Below, piece by piece: positions 8,037 through 16,116 of a stretch of 64,000 nucleotides of DNA. This DNA is from Geodermatophilus nigrescens (GTDB lineage Bacteria > Actinomycetota > Actinomycetes > Mycobacteriales > Geodermatophilaceae): positions 930,001 to 994,000 of the forward strand of contig NZ_FQVX01000003.1 in the NCBI RefSeq assembly GCF_900129495.1, read 5' to 3'. Position numbers and translations under genes: made by a program. A model generated the notes under the pieces. It was not told where the DNA came from. It ran no database searches and saw only the letters and a program-made list of their open reading frames with translations. The first letter of the stretch is position 1; each line of letters opens with the position of its first letter.

Positions 8037-8920
8037 CGCGCCCGCGGGCCGGCGGCGTGCCGGGCGCGGGCGGCGTGCCCCGGGCCGGCGGCTGCGGTGC
8101 GCCGGGAGGCGACCAGCAGCAGCCCGCCGCCCGCGGCGAGCGAACCGGCCGTCGCGGTGAGCACGACCGGCAGCGACGGGGAGTCCCCGGCCGTCCCGCC
8201 GGCACCCGCCTCCACGCCGCCCGCGGGGACCACGCCGGGGCTGGCCGCGTCGAGCGCCGTCTGCACGCTCAGGCCGCCACCCGGGCGGTCGAGGACGAGC
8301 ACGCTGTAGACCGAGCCCGCGTCCACCTGCACCGGCAGGTCGGTGGCCTGCCCGCCCTCGGGCGTGACGCTGATGCTGGTGGCGCCGGCAGGCACGTCCA
8401 CGTAGCCGGTGGTCTCGGCGAAGGCGAGGTCGGTGGCCACCGACGGGCCGCCGGGCACGGCGACGTCGAGGGTCGGCGCGCTCGCCGCGGCGGCGATCAC
8501 GCGCACCCGCGAGGACCCGGCCGCGGGCGGCGTCAGGTCGTCCTCGAGCACCTCGAGGCCCAGGTCGGCGAAGGGCCCGACGCCGGCCACCGTGCGGGCG
8601 GAGTCGGTGCCCACCTGCACCGTCGTCGACAGCACGGGCGGGCTGTCGGGGGCGGCGCCCGCGGCCCGCATGCTGATGGCGTACGTGCCGACCGGGACGG
8701 TCTGGTAGTCCGACACCGTGCCGTAGCCGACCGCCGGGAACACCTGCCCGGCGGCGGGGTCGGCGACCGAGTCGACGTACACGTCGACCGCGGGGGTGTC
8801 GGGCGACAGGTGCGCCAGGCGCAGCAGCCCCCCGTCGGCGGCGCTCGCCGCGGGCAGCGGCAGGCCCGCCAGGCCCGCCGTCAATGCCGCCACCGCCAGG
8901 ACCCGGCTCGTCCTCGTCAC
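8033..8920 (-). CDS. DUF4397 secreted protein with C-terminal membrane anchor
   Basis: The 295-residue protein has a Sec signal peptide ending near AASAADG, two DUF4397-like beta domains (from RLAHLSPDTPAVDVYVD and from SRVRVIAAAASAPTLDVA), and a C-terminal hydrophobic helix followed by a basic tail. That is the architecture of a cell-surface protein. The segment before the helix, SPSLPVVLTATAG, is not a canonical LPXTG signal. It is the first gene of a two-gene operon with a sortase (4-bp overlap), which suggests anchoring by that sortase. The GTG start has a GGGGAGGA Shine-Dalgarno nearby. The function of DUF4397 is unknown. Confidence 0.82.
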   Translation of the reverse strand: MTRTSRVLAVAALTAGLAGLPLPAASAADGGLLRLAHLSPDTPAVDVYVDSVADPAAGQVFPAVGYGTVSDYQTVPVGTYAISMRAAGAAPDSPPVLSTTVQVGTDSARTVAGVGPFADLGLEVLEDDLTPPAAGSSRVRVIAAAASAPTLDVAVPGGPSVATDLAFAETTGYVDVPAGATSISVTPEGGQATDLPVQVDAGSVYSVLVLDRPGGGLSVQTALDAASPGVVPAGGVEAGAGGTAGDSPSLPVVLTATAGSLAAGGGLLLVASRRTAAAGPGHAARARHAAGPRAR

Positions 8921-9046
8921 TGCGTCCTCCCCGTGTACGAACCCGCGCTGCTCGCGGCACCCCGCGCACCGGCGGAGCCGGGCGACCGCCCCACGTCTAC
9001 CCCCCGCCCGGGCGGGTCGCACGCCGAGGTCCGTCCGGGCGCGCCG

Positions 9047-10018
9047 TCAGCCCGCCGCGGCGCTGACCAGGGCGTCGGGCGTGGAGGCGTAGTGGAAGGA
9101 CACCAGCACGCCCGCGTCGGTCACCTGCACGTCGTCGGGGCGGTAGGGCGGCAGCTGGGCGTCGAGCCACTCGCGCAGCGACGCCGTGGCCGCCGCGTCG
9201 GCGGGCACGGGCGCGCCCGCCACGGCGCCGACCAGCACCCGCCGGGCCGGGGCGTCGCCGGCCTCCTCGCCGGGCAGCGCGGGGAACCCGGCGATGCGCA
9301 CGCCCTCCCGCGCGGCGACGGCGGCGAGCATGCTCAGCAGCCGCGCGTCGACGTCGCCGGACCGCAGGACGGCCGTGACCGCGGGGTCCTCGCCGGTGGC
9401 CGGGTTGGCCAGCAGCGCGTCGGCCAGCGCGCGGCGGCGGTCGAGCTCCTCGGCGGTCGGCTCGGCCGGCGCGGGGTCGACCACCAGCATCCGGCTGCCG
9501 TCCCCGGGCCGGTCGAAGGCGGCCACCACCCGCGCGCCCTCCGGCGCCGGCCCGACGACGGCGAGCAGGCTCCCCGAGGACGCGCTCTGCTCGGCGGGGC
9601 GCAGCCGGTCGGCCGGCACGCCCTCTGCCGCGAGCTCCTCGCGGACGCCGGCCGTGGCGGCGAGGTCGGTCGACGGCGGGAGCGCGGCGGCCAGCCAGTC
9701 GGCAGGTGAGGTCGCGCCGGCGGCGGGAGACGCCGCGGCGGCGGTCGACCCGGACGACGGCGCGGCCGGGGACGGGCCGGTGGTGCTGCCGCCGGCGTCG
9801 CCGGTCAGCCGCGGGACGAACGCGGCGCCGACGACCAGTACGGCGAGCACGAGGGCCAGCAGCGTGCCCCGGCCCGGCGGTCCCGACAGGGCCGGGCGCC
9901 GCCGGTGCCGGGCGCGGGAGGGCGTCCGCGCCGGGGCGGCACCGGGCGCGGGGCCGTCGTCGTCCTCGGGAGCGGCGTGCCGTGGTCCGGTGCCCTCCGG
10001 TCCGGCGGCGTCAGGCAC
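9047..10018 (-). CDS. Single-pass membrane protein, unknown function
   Basis: This 323-residue protein is not recognised. It has a Pro/Arg-rich cytoplasmic N-terminus, one membrane helix (about residues 51-68, LLALVLAVLVVGAAF), an Ala/Ser/Gly-rich linker and an extracytoplasmic domain of about 200 residues with no cysteine motif. The C-terminal part, with DWLAAALPPS and later EWLDAQLPPYRPDDV, looks like two related modules. The GTG start has TAGGCA 6 nt upstream, which suggests a leaderless transcript. Its neighbours are envelope genes, so an envelope role is possible but unproven. Confidence 0.6.
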   Translation of the reverse strand: MPDAAGPEGTGPRHAAPEDDDGPAPGAAPARTPSRARHRRRPALSGPPGRGTLLALVLAVLVVGAAFVPRLTGDAGGSTTGPSPAAPSSGSTAAAASPAAGATSPADWLAAALPPSTDLAATAGVREELAAEGVPADRLRPAEQSASSGSLLAVVGPAPEGARVVAAFDRPGDGSRMLVVDPAPAEPTAEELDRRRALADALLANPATGEDPAVTAVLRSGDVDARLLSMLAAVAAREGVRIAGFPALPGEEAGDAPARRVLVGAVAGAPVPADAAATASLREWLDAQLPPYRPDDVQVTDAGVLVSFHYASTPDALVSAAAG

Positions 10019-10092
10019 GGGTCCTGCCTACCCTGCCGGGCCGCCGTCCGCGCGCCGGTCGCGCTGCGTCGCCGGAGAAGTGCGGGCGGGTC

Positions 10093-11514
10093 TCAGCGCC
10101 GCCCGGGGACGGCCGGCTGGCTGCCGGTGTCCCGCGGGTCGACGGCCGGCTGGACCTGCGTCTGCGGGTCCTCGCCCGGGGCCCGGGACTCCTCGGCCGG
10201 GGCGCCCTCGGGCCGGGCGCTGTCGGGCCGGGCGCTGTCGACGCGGGTCGAGCCGCCGGAGTGCCGGCCCTCGTCCTGCGCGCTGGTGTGCACCGGGCGG
10301 ATCGACTGCGTCTGCTCGGGCGAGGCGCCGGGCGGCTGCGTGGCCGGCTGGGTCACCGGCTGCGGCGCGGTCGCCGCCCGGCCGGGCGCGGGCCGCGGCG
10401 GCGCCGTCTGCGGGCCCCCGGCGGGCTGCGCCGCGGGCTGGACGGCCGTCTGGACGGCGGTCTGCGGGCCGACCGCCGGCTGCATCCCGGTCTGCGGGCC
10501 GACGGCGGGCTGCATGGCCGTGGGCGGGCCCTGCGGCTCGCGGCGGGGGAGGCGCGCCTCCTGGGTCGCCCCCGGCCGCGGCTGCTGCGCCGGGGCCTGC
10601 GGGGCCGTGCCCTGGGCCGCCGGACCCTGGGCCGCCGGGGCCTGCTGGCCCTGCGGGGCGGGACCCTGCTGGGGCTGCTGCGGGCCCGCCGGGCGGCGCT
10701 GCGGGCGGTCGCCGAGCTCGGGCAGGGCGGACAGCACCCGCCGGGCCTCGACGAGGCGGCCGGTCAGCTCGTCACGGATGCGGCGGATGGCGGCGGCGGA
10801 GGCCTCGGCCTCGCCGACGATGCGGGCGGCGTGCGCTTCGGCGGCGGCGACCCGGTCCTGCGCGGCCTGCACCGACGCGCGCTCGCGCTCGTCGGCGGCG
10901 CGCGCGGCCTCGTCGCGGCGGGCGCGCTGCGCGATGTCGAAGTCCTGCTCGACCTTGGTGCGGCGGGCCTGGGACTCGGCGTCGAGGCGGGCGACCTTCT
11001 CCTGCGCCTTGGTGACCAGCTCGTCGGCGCGGATCTGCGCCTTGCTGGCGATCTGCTCGGCGTTCTGCCGGGCCTCGGCGAGCATCCGTTCGACCTCGGC
11101 CCGCCCGGCGGCGTGCCGCTCGAGCATCGCGCGCTCCTCGGCGGCGGTCTGCTCGCGCAGCGCGCGGGCCTCCTGCTCGGCGGCGCCGCGGATGTCGGCG
11201 GCCTCCTCCTCGGCGAGCCGGAGCATGTGCGAGATGCGCTCGCTCATGTTCTCGAACGTGGCCGGGCCCTGGTTGGCGGCCCTGCGGCGCAGCTGGTCGA
11301 TCTCCGCGTGCATCGCCGAGAGCTGCCCGGCGAGGTCGCTGACGCGGCCGGCCGCGGCGTCCCGGTCGGCGAGCGCCACCCGGATGTCGGCCTCGAGACG
11401 CTCGATCGTCTCGGCCACCTGGTGGCGGTCGAAGCCCCGCAGCACCACGTCGAACGAGTGCTGTGCCTCGCGCATGGGCAGCAGGTCGCGGCGGGGATCG
11501 GTCATGCGGTTCAT
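10093..11514 (-). CDS. DivIVA-like coiled-coil protein with Gln/Pro-rich tail
   Basis: The 473-residue protein starts with a DivIVA-like segment (SFDVVLRGFDRHQVAETIERLEADI), continues as a long coiled coil rich in Ala, Glu and Arg to about residue 275, and ends in a disordered tail of Gln, Pro and Ala. The tail carries a 10-residue repeat (MQPAVGPQTG) plus variants. DivIVA/Wag31-type proteins organise polar growth and division sites at the membrane, so a scaffold role is likely. Two starts fit: ATG at 11514, or ATG at 11505, which has GCGAGG at better spacing (9 nt) and is preferred. It lies downstream of ccr but behind two hairpins. Confidence 0.75.
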   Translation of the reverse strand: MNRMTDPRRDLLPMREAQHSFDVVLRGFDRHQVAETIERLEADIRVALADRDAAAGRVSDLAGQLSAMHAEIDQLRRRAANQGPATFENMSERISHMLRLAEEEAADIRGAAEQEARALREQTAAEERAMLERHAAGRAEVERMLAEARQNAEQIASKAQIRADELVTKAQEKVARLDAESQARRTKVEQDFDIAQRARRDEAARAADERERASVQAAQDRVAAAEAHAARIVGEAEASAAAIRRIRDELTGRLVEARRVLSALPELGDRPQRRPAGPQQPQQGPAPQGQQAPAAQGPAAQGTAPQAPAQQPRPGATQEARLPRREPQGPPTAMQPAVGPQTGMQPAVGPQTAVQTAVQPAAQPAGGPQTAPPRPAPGRAATAPQPVTQPATQPPGASPEQTQSIRPVHTSAQDEGRHSGGSTRVDSARPDSARPEGAPAEESRAPGEDPQTQVQPAVDPRDTGSQPAVPGRR

Positions 11515-11623
11515 CCTCGCAGAGTCGGGGGGTGTCGTCAGCGTGTCGGACGGGGCCCGCGCCGCGGGCCACCGAGCCCCCGGACCGCGCCCCGTCGGTC
11601 AACGAAGCGGTCCCCCCCGGGGT

Positions 11624-11652
11624 GCCCGGGCGCCCGCGAGGGGCGCCCGGGC
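11624..11652 (-). terminator. Second hairpin downstream of ccr
   Basis: A perfect 12-bp stem (GCCCGGGCGCCC and its complement) with loop GCGAG lies between ccr and the DivIVA-like gene. There is no T-tract. It probably acts together with the hairpin at 11668-11699. Confidence 0.6.
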
Positions 11653-11667
11653 GGGCAGCATGCCACG

Positions 11668-11699
11668 GTCCCCGGACCCGGTCGACCGGGCCCGGGGAC
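11668..11699 (-). terminator. Hairpin immediately downstream of ccr
   Basis: A nearly perfect palindrome with 16-bp arms and one mismatch, centred on GGTCGACC, begins 5 nt after the ccr stop. With the second hairpin it separates ccr from the DivIVA-like gene. Confidence 0.65.
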
Positions 11700-11704
11700 G
11701 GTGG

Positions 11705-13057
11705 TCACACGCCGCGGAAGCGGTTGATCGCGGCGAGGTGCTTCTCGCGCTTCTCGGCGTCCTTGACGCCGAGGCCCTCCTCGGGGGCGAGGGTCAGCAC
11801 GCCGACCTTGCCCTGGTGGAGGTTGTGGTGGACGTCGTAGGCGGCCTGGCCGACCTCGTCCATGGCGTAGGTCTTCGACAGGGTCGGGTGCACGAGCCCC
11901 TTGTCGATGAGCCGGTTGGCCTCCCACGCCTCCTTGTAGTTGGCGAAGTGCGAGCCGACGATCCGCTTGAGGTTCATCCACAGGTAGCGGTTGTCGTAGG
12001 AGTGCATGTAGCCGCTGGTGGAGGCGCAGGTGACGATCGTGCCGCCCTTCTTGGCGACGTAGACGCTCGCGCCGAAGGTCTCGCGGCCGGGGTGCTCGAA
12101 CACGATGTCGACGTCGTCCCCGCCGGTCAGCTCGCGGATCCGCTTGCCGAAGCGCTGCCACTCCCTGGGGTCCTGGGTCTGCTCGTCCTTCCAGAACCGG
12201 TAGCCCTCGGCGGAGCGGTCGATGACCAGCTCGGCGCCCATCGACCGGACGATGTCGGCCTTCTCGGGGGAGGAGACGACGCAGACGGGGATGGCGCCGC
12301 CGTTGAGCGCCATCTGGGTGGCGTAGGAGCCCAGGCCGCCCGAGGCGCCCCAGATGAGGACGACGTCGCCCTGCTTCATGGCCGCGCCGTTGCGGCTGAC
12401 CAGCTGCCGGTAGGCGGTGGAGTTGACCAGCCCGGGGGCGGCCGCCTCCTCCCACGACAGGTGGGCGGGCTTGGGCATGAGCTGGTTGCTCTTGACCAGC
12501 GCCAGCTCGGCGAGGCCGCCGAAGTTGGTCTCGAAGCCCCAGATCCGCTGCTGCGGGTCCATCATCGTGTCGTCGTGGCCGGCCGGGTCCTCGAGTTCGA
12601 CCGACAGGCAGTGGGCCACGACCTCGTCGCCGGGCTTCCACTTGTTGACGCCCGCGCCCACCTCGAGCACGACGCCGGCGAGGTCGGAGCCGACCACGTG
12701 GTAGGGCAGGTCGTGGCGCTTGGTGAGGTCGTTCTGGCGGCCGTAGCGCTCGAGGAAGCCGAAGGTGCTGACCGGCTCGAAGATCGACGTCCAGACGGTG
12801 TTGTAGTTCACCGACGACGCCATGACGGCGACGATCGCCTCGCCCGGGCCGAGCTCCGGGGTGGCGACCTCCTCCACGTGCAGCGACTTGCGGGGGTCCT
12901 TCTCCTTGGGAGGCAGGCCCGCGAACATGTCCTGCTCGTCCTTGCGGACCAGCACGGCCTTGTAGGACTCCGGCACCGGCAGGCCGCCGATGTCACTGAG
13001 CTGGTCGGCGAGGATGGCGTCCCTGATGGCGTCCACGTGTGTCTCCCGGGTCTTCAT
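11705..13057 (-). CDS. ccr: Crotonyl-CoA carboxylase/reductase
   Basis: Ccr reductively carboxylates crotonyl-CoA with NADPH and CO2 to (2S)-ethylmalonyl-CoA. This is the key step of the ethylmalonyl-CoA pathway for acetate assimilation and a source of extender units. The 450-residue MDR-family protein has the usual length, the family N-terminus (GLPVPESYKAVLVRKDEQDMF), SVNYNTVWTSIFEPVS, the FE pair in IWGFETNFGG and the His in IVGSHFANYKE (residues linked to CO2 binding in studied Ccr), and the NADPH motif GASGGLGSYA. A palindromic operator lies 29 bp upstream, and two hairpins follow the gene. The epimerase gene upstream on the same strand has its own start signals. Confidence 0.95.
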   Translation of the reverse strand: MKTRETHVDAIRDAILADQLSDIGGLPVPESYKAVLVRKDEQDMFAGLPPKEKDPRKSLHVEEVATPELGPGEAIVAVMASSVNYNTVWTSIFEPVSTFGFLERYGRQNDLTKRHDLPYHVVGSDLAGVVLEVGAGVNKWKPGDEVVAHCLSVELEDPAGHDDTMMDPQQRIWGFETNFGGLAELALVKSNQLMPKPAHLSWEEAAAPGLVNSTAYRQLVSRNGAAMKQGDVVLIWGASGGLGSYATQMALNGGAIPVCVVSSPEKADIVRSMGAELVIDRSAEGYRFWKDEQTQDPREWQRFGKRIRELTGGDDVDIVFEHPGRETFGASVYVAKKGGTIVTCASTSGYMHSYDNRYLWMNLKRIVGSHFANYKEAWEANRLIDKGLVHPTLSKTYAMDEVGQAAYDVHHNLHQGKVGVLTLAPEEGLGVKDAEKREKHLAAINRFRGV

Positions 13058-13085
13058 TGGCTCGGAGGGTGGTGCGGTGCGGCGG

Positions 13086-13103
13086 AGGTTACCGATGGGT
13101 AAC
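13086..13103. promoter_or_regulatory. Perfect palindromic operator GGTTACC-N4-GGTAACC upstream of ccr
   Basis: The 18-bp site GGTTACCGATGGGTAACC has perfect 7-bp arms and a 4-bp spacer. On the ccr strand its distal half contains TAACCT (complement of 13085-13090), a plausible -10 about 28 nt before the ATG. A repressor bound here would block transcription. Related sites lie at 5191-5206 and 46946-46963. Confidence 0.7.
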
Positions 13104-13164
13104 CGGGCGTCGCGAGGGCGGTCGGCGAGACCGTGGCGGACGTCTCACCCGGCCCGGCGACGGG

Positions 13165-13620
13165 TCAGTGCGCGGTGCGGGCGGGCTCGACGAGCTCGAC
13201 GAGCACCCCGCCGGCGTCCTTGGGGTGGACGAAGTTGACGCGGCTGTCCGACGTCCCCCGCCTCGGGGTGTCGTAGAGCAGGCGCAGGCCGCGCTCGCGC
13301 AGCGTGGCGCTGACGGCCTCGACGTCGTCGACGCGGAAGGCGAGCTGCTGCAGGCCGGGGCCCGACCGCCCGATGAACTTGGCGATCGTCGACTCGGGGG
13401 TGAGCGGGGCGAGCAGCTGGATGCGCGTCTCCCCGGTGCCGACGGCGAGCATCGCCTCCCGGACGCCCTGCTCCTCGTTGGTCTCCTCGTGCACCGAGCG
13501 CACGCCGAGGGTGTCCGCGTAGAAGGCGATCGCCTCGTCCAGGTCGGGGACGGCGATCCCGACGTGGTCGATGGTCGTGAACAGCTCGGCGGGCAGACCC
13601 GCGGGGGCGTCGGCGGTCAT
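13165..13620 (-). CDS. mce: Methylmalonyl-CoA epimerase
   Basis: The enzyme interconverts (2R)- and (2S)-methylmalonyl-CoA, linking propionyl-CoA carboxylation or the ethylmalonyl-CoA pathway to methylmalonyl-CoA mutase. The 151-residue protein is a vicinal-oxygen-chelate fold with metal-binding residues in TTIDHVGIAVPDLD, IQLLAPLTPES, GPGLQQLAFRVDD and the C-terminal VNFVHPKDAGGVLVELVEP. I took the ATG at 13620 over a TTG six codons earlier. CAAGAT lies 6 nt upstream of this ATG, compatible with a leaderless transcript. The gene is divergent from a thiolase and upstream of ccr. Confidence 0.92.
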   Translation of the reverse strand: MTADAPAGLPAELFTTIDHVGIAVPDLDEAIAFYADTLGVRSVHEETNEEQGVREAMLAVGTGETRIQLLAPLTPESTIAKFIGRSGPGLQQLAFRVDDVEAVSATLRERGLRLLYDTPRRGTSDSRVNFVHPKDAGGVLVELVEPARTAH

Positions 13621-13738
13621 CGGGCCATCTTGGCGCAAGACGTCTGAGACGACTCTCCCGTGTGGCGGGCATCACGCCCCGCGGGTCCGCCCCGGACCGC
13701 CCGCTGCCCGGCGGACGACGGGACCCCCGGGCGGCCCG

Positions 13739-13767
13739 TCGACCCGGTTGGAGAACCGATCTATCCT
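13739..13767 (+). promoter_or_regulatory. Putative promoter of the thiolase-meaB operon
   Basis: TCGACC (-35) and TATCCT (-10) are separated by 17 nt, which predicts a leader of about 84 nt before the thiolase ATG. The match is moderate. The divergent epimerase shares this 237-bp region. Confidence 0.4.
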
Positions 13768-13857
13768 GACCGGCAGCCCGTTCGCCGCGACTCGCTGTCC
13801 TGCGGGTGCGGCCCGATCCGCGGTCGCCAGCGTCGGCGACGCGCCCTTGGAGGCAGC

Positions 13858-15048
13858 ATGTCCCGCTCGGTCATCGTCGGCGGCGCCCGGACCCCGATGG
13901 GCCGGCTCCTCGGCTCGCTCAAGGACTTCTCCGCCGCCGACCTCGGCGGCGTCGCCATCAAGGCGGCCCTCGAGCGCGCGGGCATCAGCGGCGACCAGGT
14001 CGACTACGTGATCATGGGCCAGGTCATCCAGGCCGGCGCCGGCCAGAACCCGGCCCGCCCGGCCGCGGTCGCCGGCGGCATCCCGATGACGGTCCCGTCC
14101 TTCACGCTCAACAAGGTCTGCCTGTCCGGCCTCGACGCGATCGCGCTGGCCGACCAGCTCATCCGCGCCGGCGAGTTCGACGTCGTCGTCGCCGGCGGCA
14201 TGGAGTCGATGACGCAGGCGCCCCACCTGCTGCCGAGCTCCCGCACCGGCACCAAGTACGGCGACGCCACGCTGGTCGACTCGATGGCCCACGACGGCCT
14301 GTCGGACACCTTCGACCAGATCGCCATGGGCGCCCTGACCGAGCGCGCCAACGCGCAGTACCAGCTCACCCGCGAGGAGCAGGACGCCTTCGCCGCGGAG
14401 AGCCACCAGAAGGCCGCCCGCGCCCAGAAGAACGGGGTCTTCGACGAGGAGATCACCCCCGTCCTCATCCCGCAGCGCAAGGGCGACCCCATCGAGTTCC
14501 GCGAGGACGAGGGCATCCGCGCCGACACCACGGTCGAGACCCTCGCCAAGCTCAAGCCGGCCTTCGCCAAGGACGGCACCATCACCGCCGGCACCGCCTC
14601 CCAGATCTCCGACGGCGCGTGCGCGGTGGTCGTCATGTCCGCGGAGAAGGCCGCCGAGCTCGGCTGCACCGTGCTCGCCGAGATCGGCGCGCACGGCGTC
14701 GTCGCCGGTCCGGACGCCACGCTGCAGAGCCAGCCGTCGCGGGCGATCCAGAAGGCCTGCGCCCGCGAGGGCATCGACCCGAAGGACCTCGACCTCGTCG
14801 AGCTCAACGAGGCCTTCGCGGCGGTGGGCATCGTGTCCACCCGCGAGCTCGGCATCGACCCGGAGAAGGTCAACCCGAACGGCGGCGCGATCGCGCTGGG
14901 CCACCCGGTCGGCATGAGCGGCGCCCGGATCGTCCTCGACCTGGCCCTGGAGCTGCGTCGTCGCGGCGGCGGCGTCGGGGCGGCCGCGCTGTGCGGCGGT
15001 GGCGGCCAGGGCGACGCGCTGATCCTGCACGTGCCCGCGAAGGCGTGA
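13858..15048 (+). CDS. Acetyl-CoA acetyltransferase (thiolase)
   Basis: The 396-residue thiolase condenses two acetyl-CoA to acetoacetyl-CoA or cleaves 3-ketoacyl-CoA. It shows the nucleophilic Cys in [11 protein letters not shown], the [13 protein letters not shown] segment, NEAFAAVG, the catalytic His in [10 protein letters not shown] and the C-terminal Cys in [12 protein letters not shown]. The ATG at 13858 follows GGAGG by 4 nt; the longer reading upstream has no thiolase homology. Acetoacetyl-CoA formation feeds the 3-hydroxybutyryl-CoA/crotonyl-CoA branch that ends at Ccr, so the neighbourhood is coherent. The stop overlaps the meaB start by 4 bp. Confidence 0.93.
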   Translation: MSRSVIVGGARTPMGRLLGSLKDFSAADLGGVAIKAALERAGISGDQVDYVIMGQVIQAGAGQNPARPAAVAGGIPMTVPSFTLNKVCLSGLDAIALADQLIRAGEFDVVVAGGMESMTQAPHLLPSSRTGTKYGDATLVDSMAHDGLSDTFDQIAMGALTERANAQYQLTREEQDAFAAESHQKAARAQKNGVFDEEITPVLIPQRKGDPIEFREDEGIRADTTVETLAKLKPAFAKDGTITAGTASQISDGACAVVVMSAEKAAELGCTVLAEIGAHGVVAGPDATLQSQPSRAIQKACAREGIDPKDLDLVELNEAFAAVGIVSTRELGIDPEKVNPNGGAIALGHPVGMSGARIVLDLALELRRRGGGVGAAALCGGGGQGDALILHVPAKA

Positions 15049-16079
15049 CCTCGGACGGCGTCGTCCTGGACGGCACGGCCGTCGCGACGCCCGGCCCCGT
15101 CGCCCCCCGTGGGCGGCGGGGCCGGCGCGCTGTCGACGTCCCCAACCTCGTCGCCCGCGCCCGCGACGGCGAGGCCCGCGCGGTCGCCCGGCTGATCTCG
15201 CTGGTCGAGGACGCGAGCCCGGTCCTCCGCGAGGTCGCCGCGGCGCTGGCCCCGCACACCGGGCACGCGCAGGTCATCGGCCTGACCGGTTCGCCCGGGG
15301 TGGGCAAGTCCACGACGACGACGGCGCTGGTCCGCGCGCTGCGGGCCGCCGGCCGGCGGGTGGGCGTGCTCGCCGTCGACCCGTCCTCGCCGTTCTCCGG
15401 CGGCGCCCTGCTCGGCGACCGGGTGCGGATGCAGGACCACGCCGGCGACCGCGGCGTCTACATCCGGTCGATGGCCTCCCGCGGCCACCTCGGCGGGCTG
15501 GCCTGGGCGACCCCGCAGGCGCTGCGCGTGCTCGACGCGGCCGGCTGCGACGTGGTGCTGGTGGAGACCGTCGGCGTCGGGCAGTCGGAGCTGGAGATCG
15601 CCTCGCTCGCCGACACCACGCTCGTGCTCGTCGCGCCCGGGATGGGCGACGGCATCCAGGCGGCGAAGGCGGGGATCCTCGAGGTGGCCGACGTGTTCGT
15701 CGTCAACAAGGCAGACCGCGACGGCGCCGACACCACCGTGCGCGACCTGCGGTACGCGCAGTCCCTCGGCGGGCGGCACACCGGCCCGGGCGCGTGGCGA
15801 CCGCCGATCGTGCGGGCCGTGGCCTCGCGCGACGAGGGGATCGACCGGGTCCTCGCCGAGGTCGGGGAGCACCGCCGCTGGCTGGACTCCTCCGGCGAGG
15901 GCGCCCGCCGCCGCGCCGAGCGGGCCGCCCGCGAGATCGAGGCGATCGCGCTGGCCGGGTTGCGCGAGCGGATGGGCGAGGTGCGCGGGTCGGCGGCGCT
16001 GGGCGCGCTCGCCGCCGAGGTGGTGGCGGGGGAGACCGACCCCTACCGCGCCGCCGACCGGCTCCTCGCCTCGTTGTGA
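15045..16079 (+). CDS. meaB: Methylmalonyl-CoA mutase-associated GTPase MeaB
   Basis: MeaB is a G-protein chaperone that protects and reactivates adenosylcobalamin-dependent methylmalonyl-CoA mutase. The 344-residue protein has the P-loop [30 protein letters not shown], the DCD-like strand [13 protein letters not shown] and the guanine-specificity motif VNKAD. The GTG at 15045 overlaps the thiolase stop (GTGA), so the two genes are translationally coupled. It supports the idea that the mutase at the left edge belongs to the same metabolic module. Confidence 0.94.
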   Translation: MTSDGVVLDGTAVATPGPVAPRGRRGRRAVDVPNLVARARDGEARAVARLISLVEDASPVLREVAAALAPHTGHAQVIGLTGSPGVGKSTTTTALVRALRAAGRRVGVLAVDPSSPFSGGALLGDRVRMQDHAGDRGVYIRSMASRGHLGGLAWATPQALRVLDAAGCDVVLVETVGVGQSELEIASLADTTLVLVAPGMGDGIQAAKAGILEVADVFVVNKADRDGADTTVRDLRYAQSLGGRHTGPGAWRPPIVRAVASRDEGIDRVLAEVGEHRRWLDSSGEGARRRAERAAREIEAIALAGLRERMGEVRGSAALGALAAEVVAGETDPYRAADRLLASL

Positions 16080-16116
16080 CCGGGCGGCTCCCAGGTCCCG
16101 CGGGCAGACTGTCCCG

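Noticed and set aside
9003-9016. CCCGCCCGGGCGGG palindrome as an operator
   Set aside because: It is short, GC-only and has no spacer; such sequences are expected often at this GC content.
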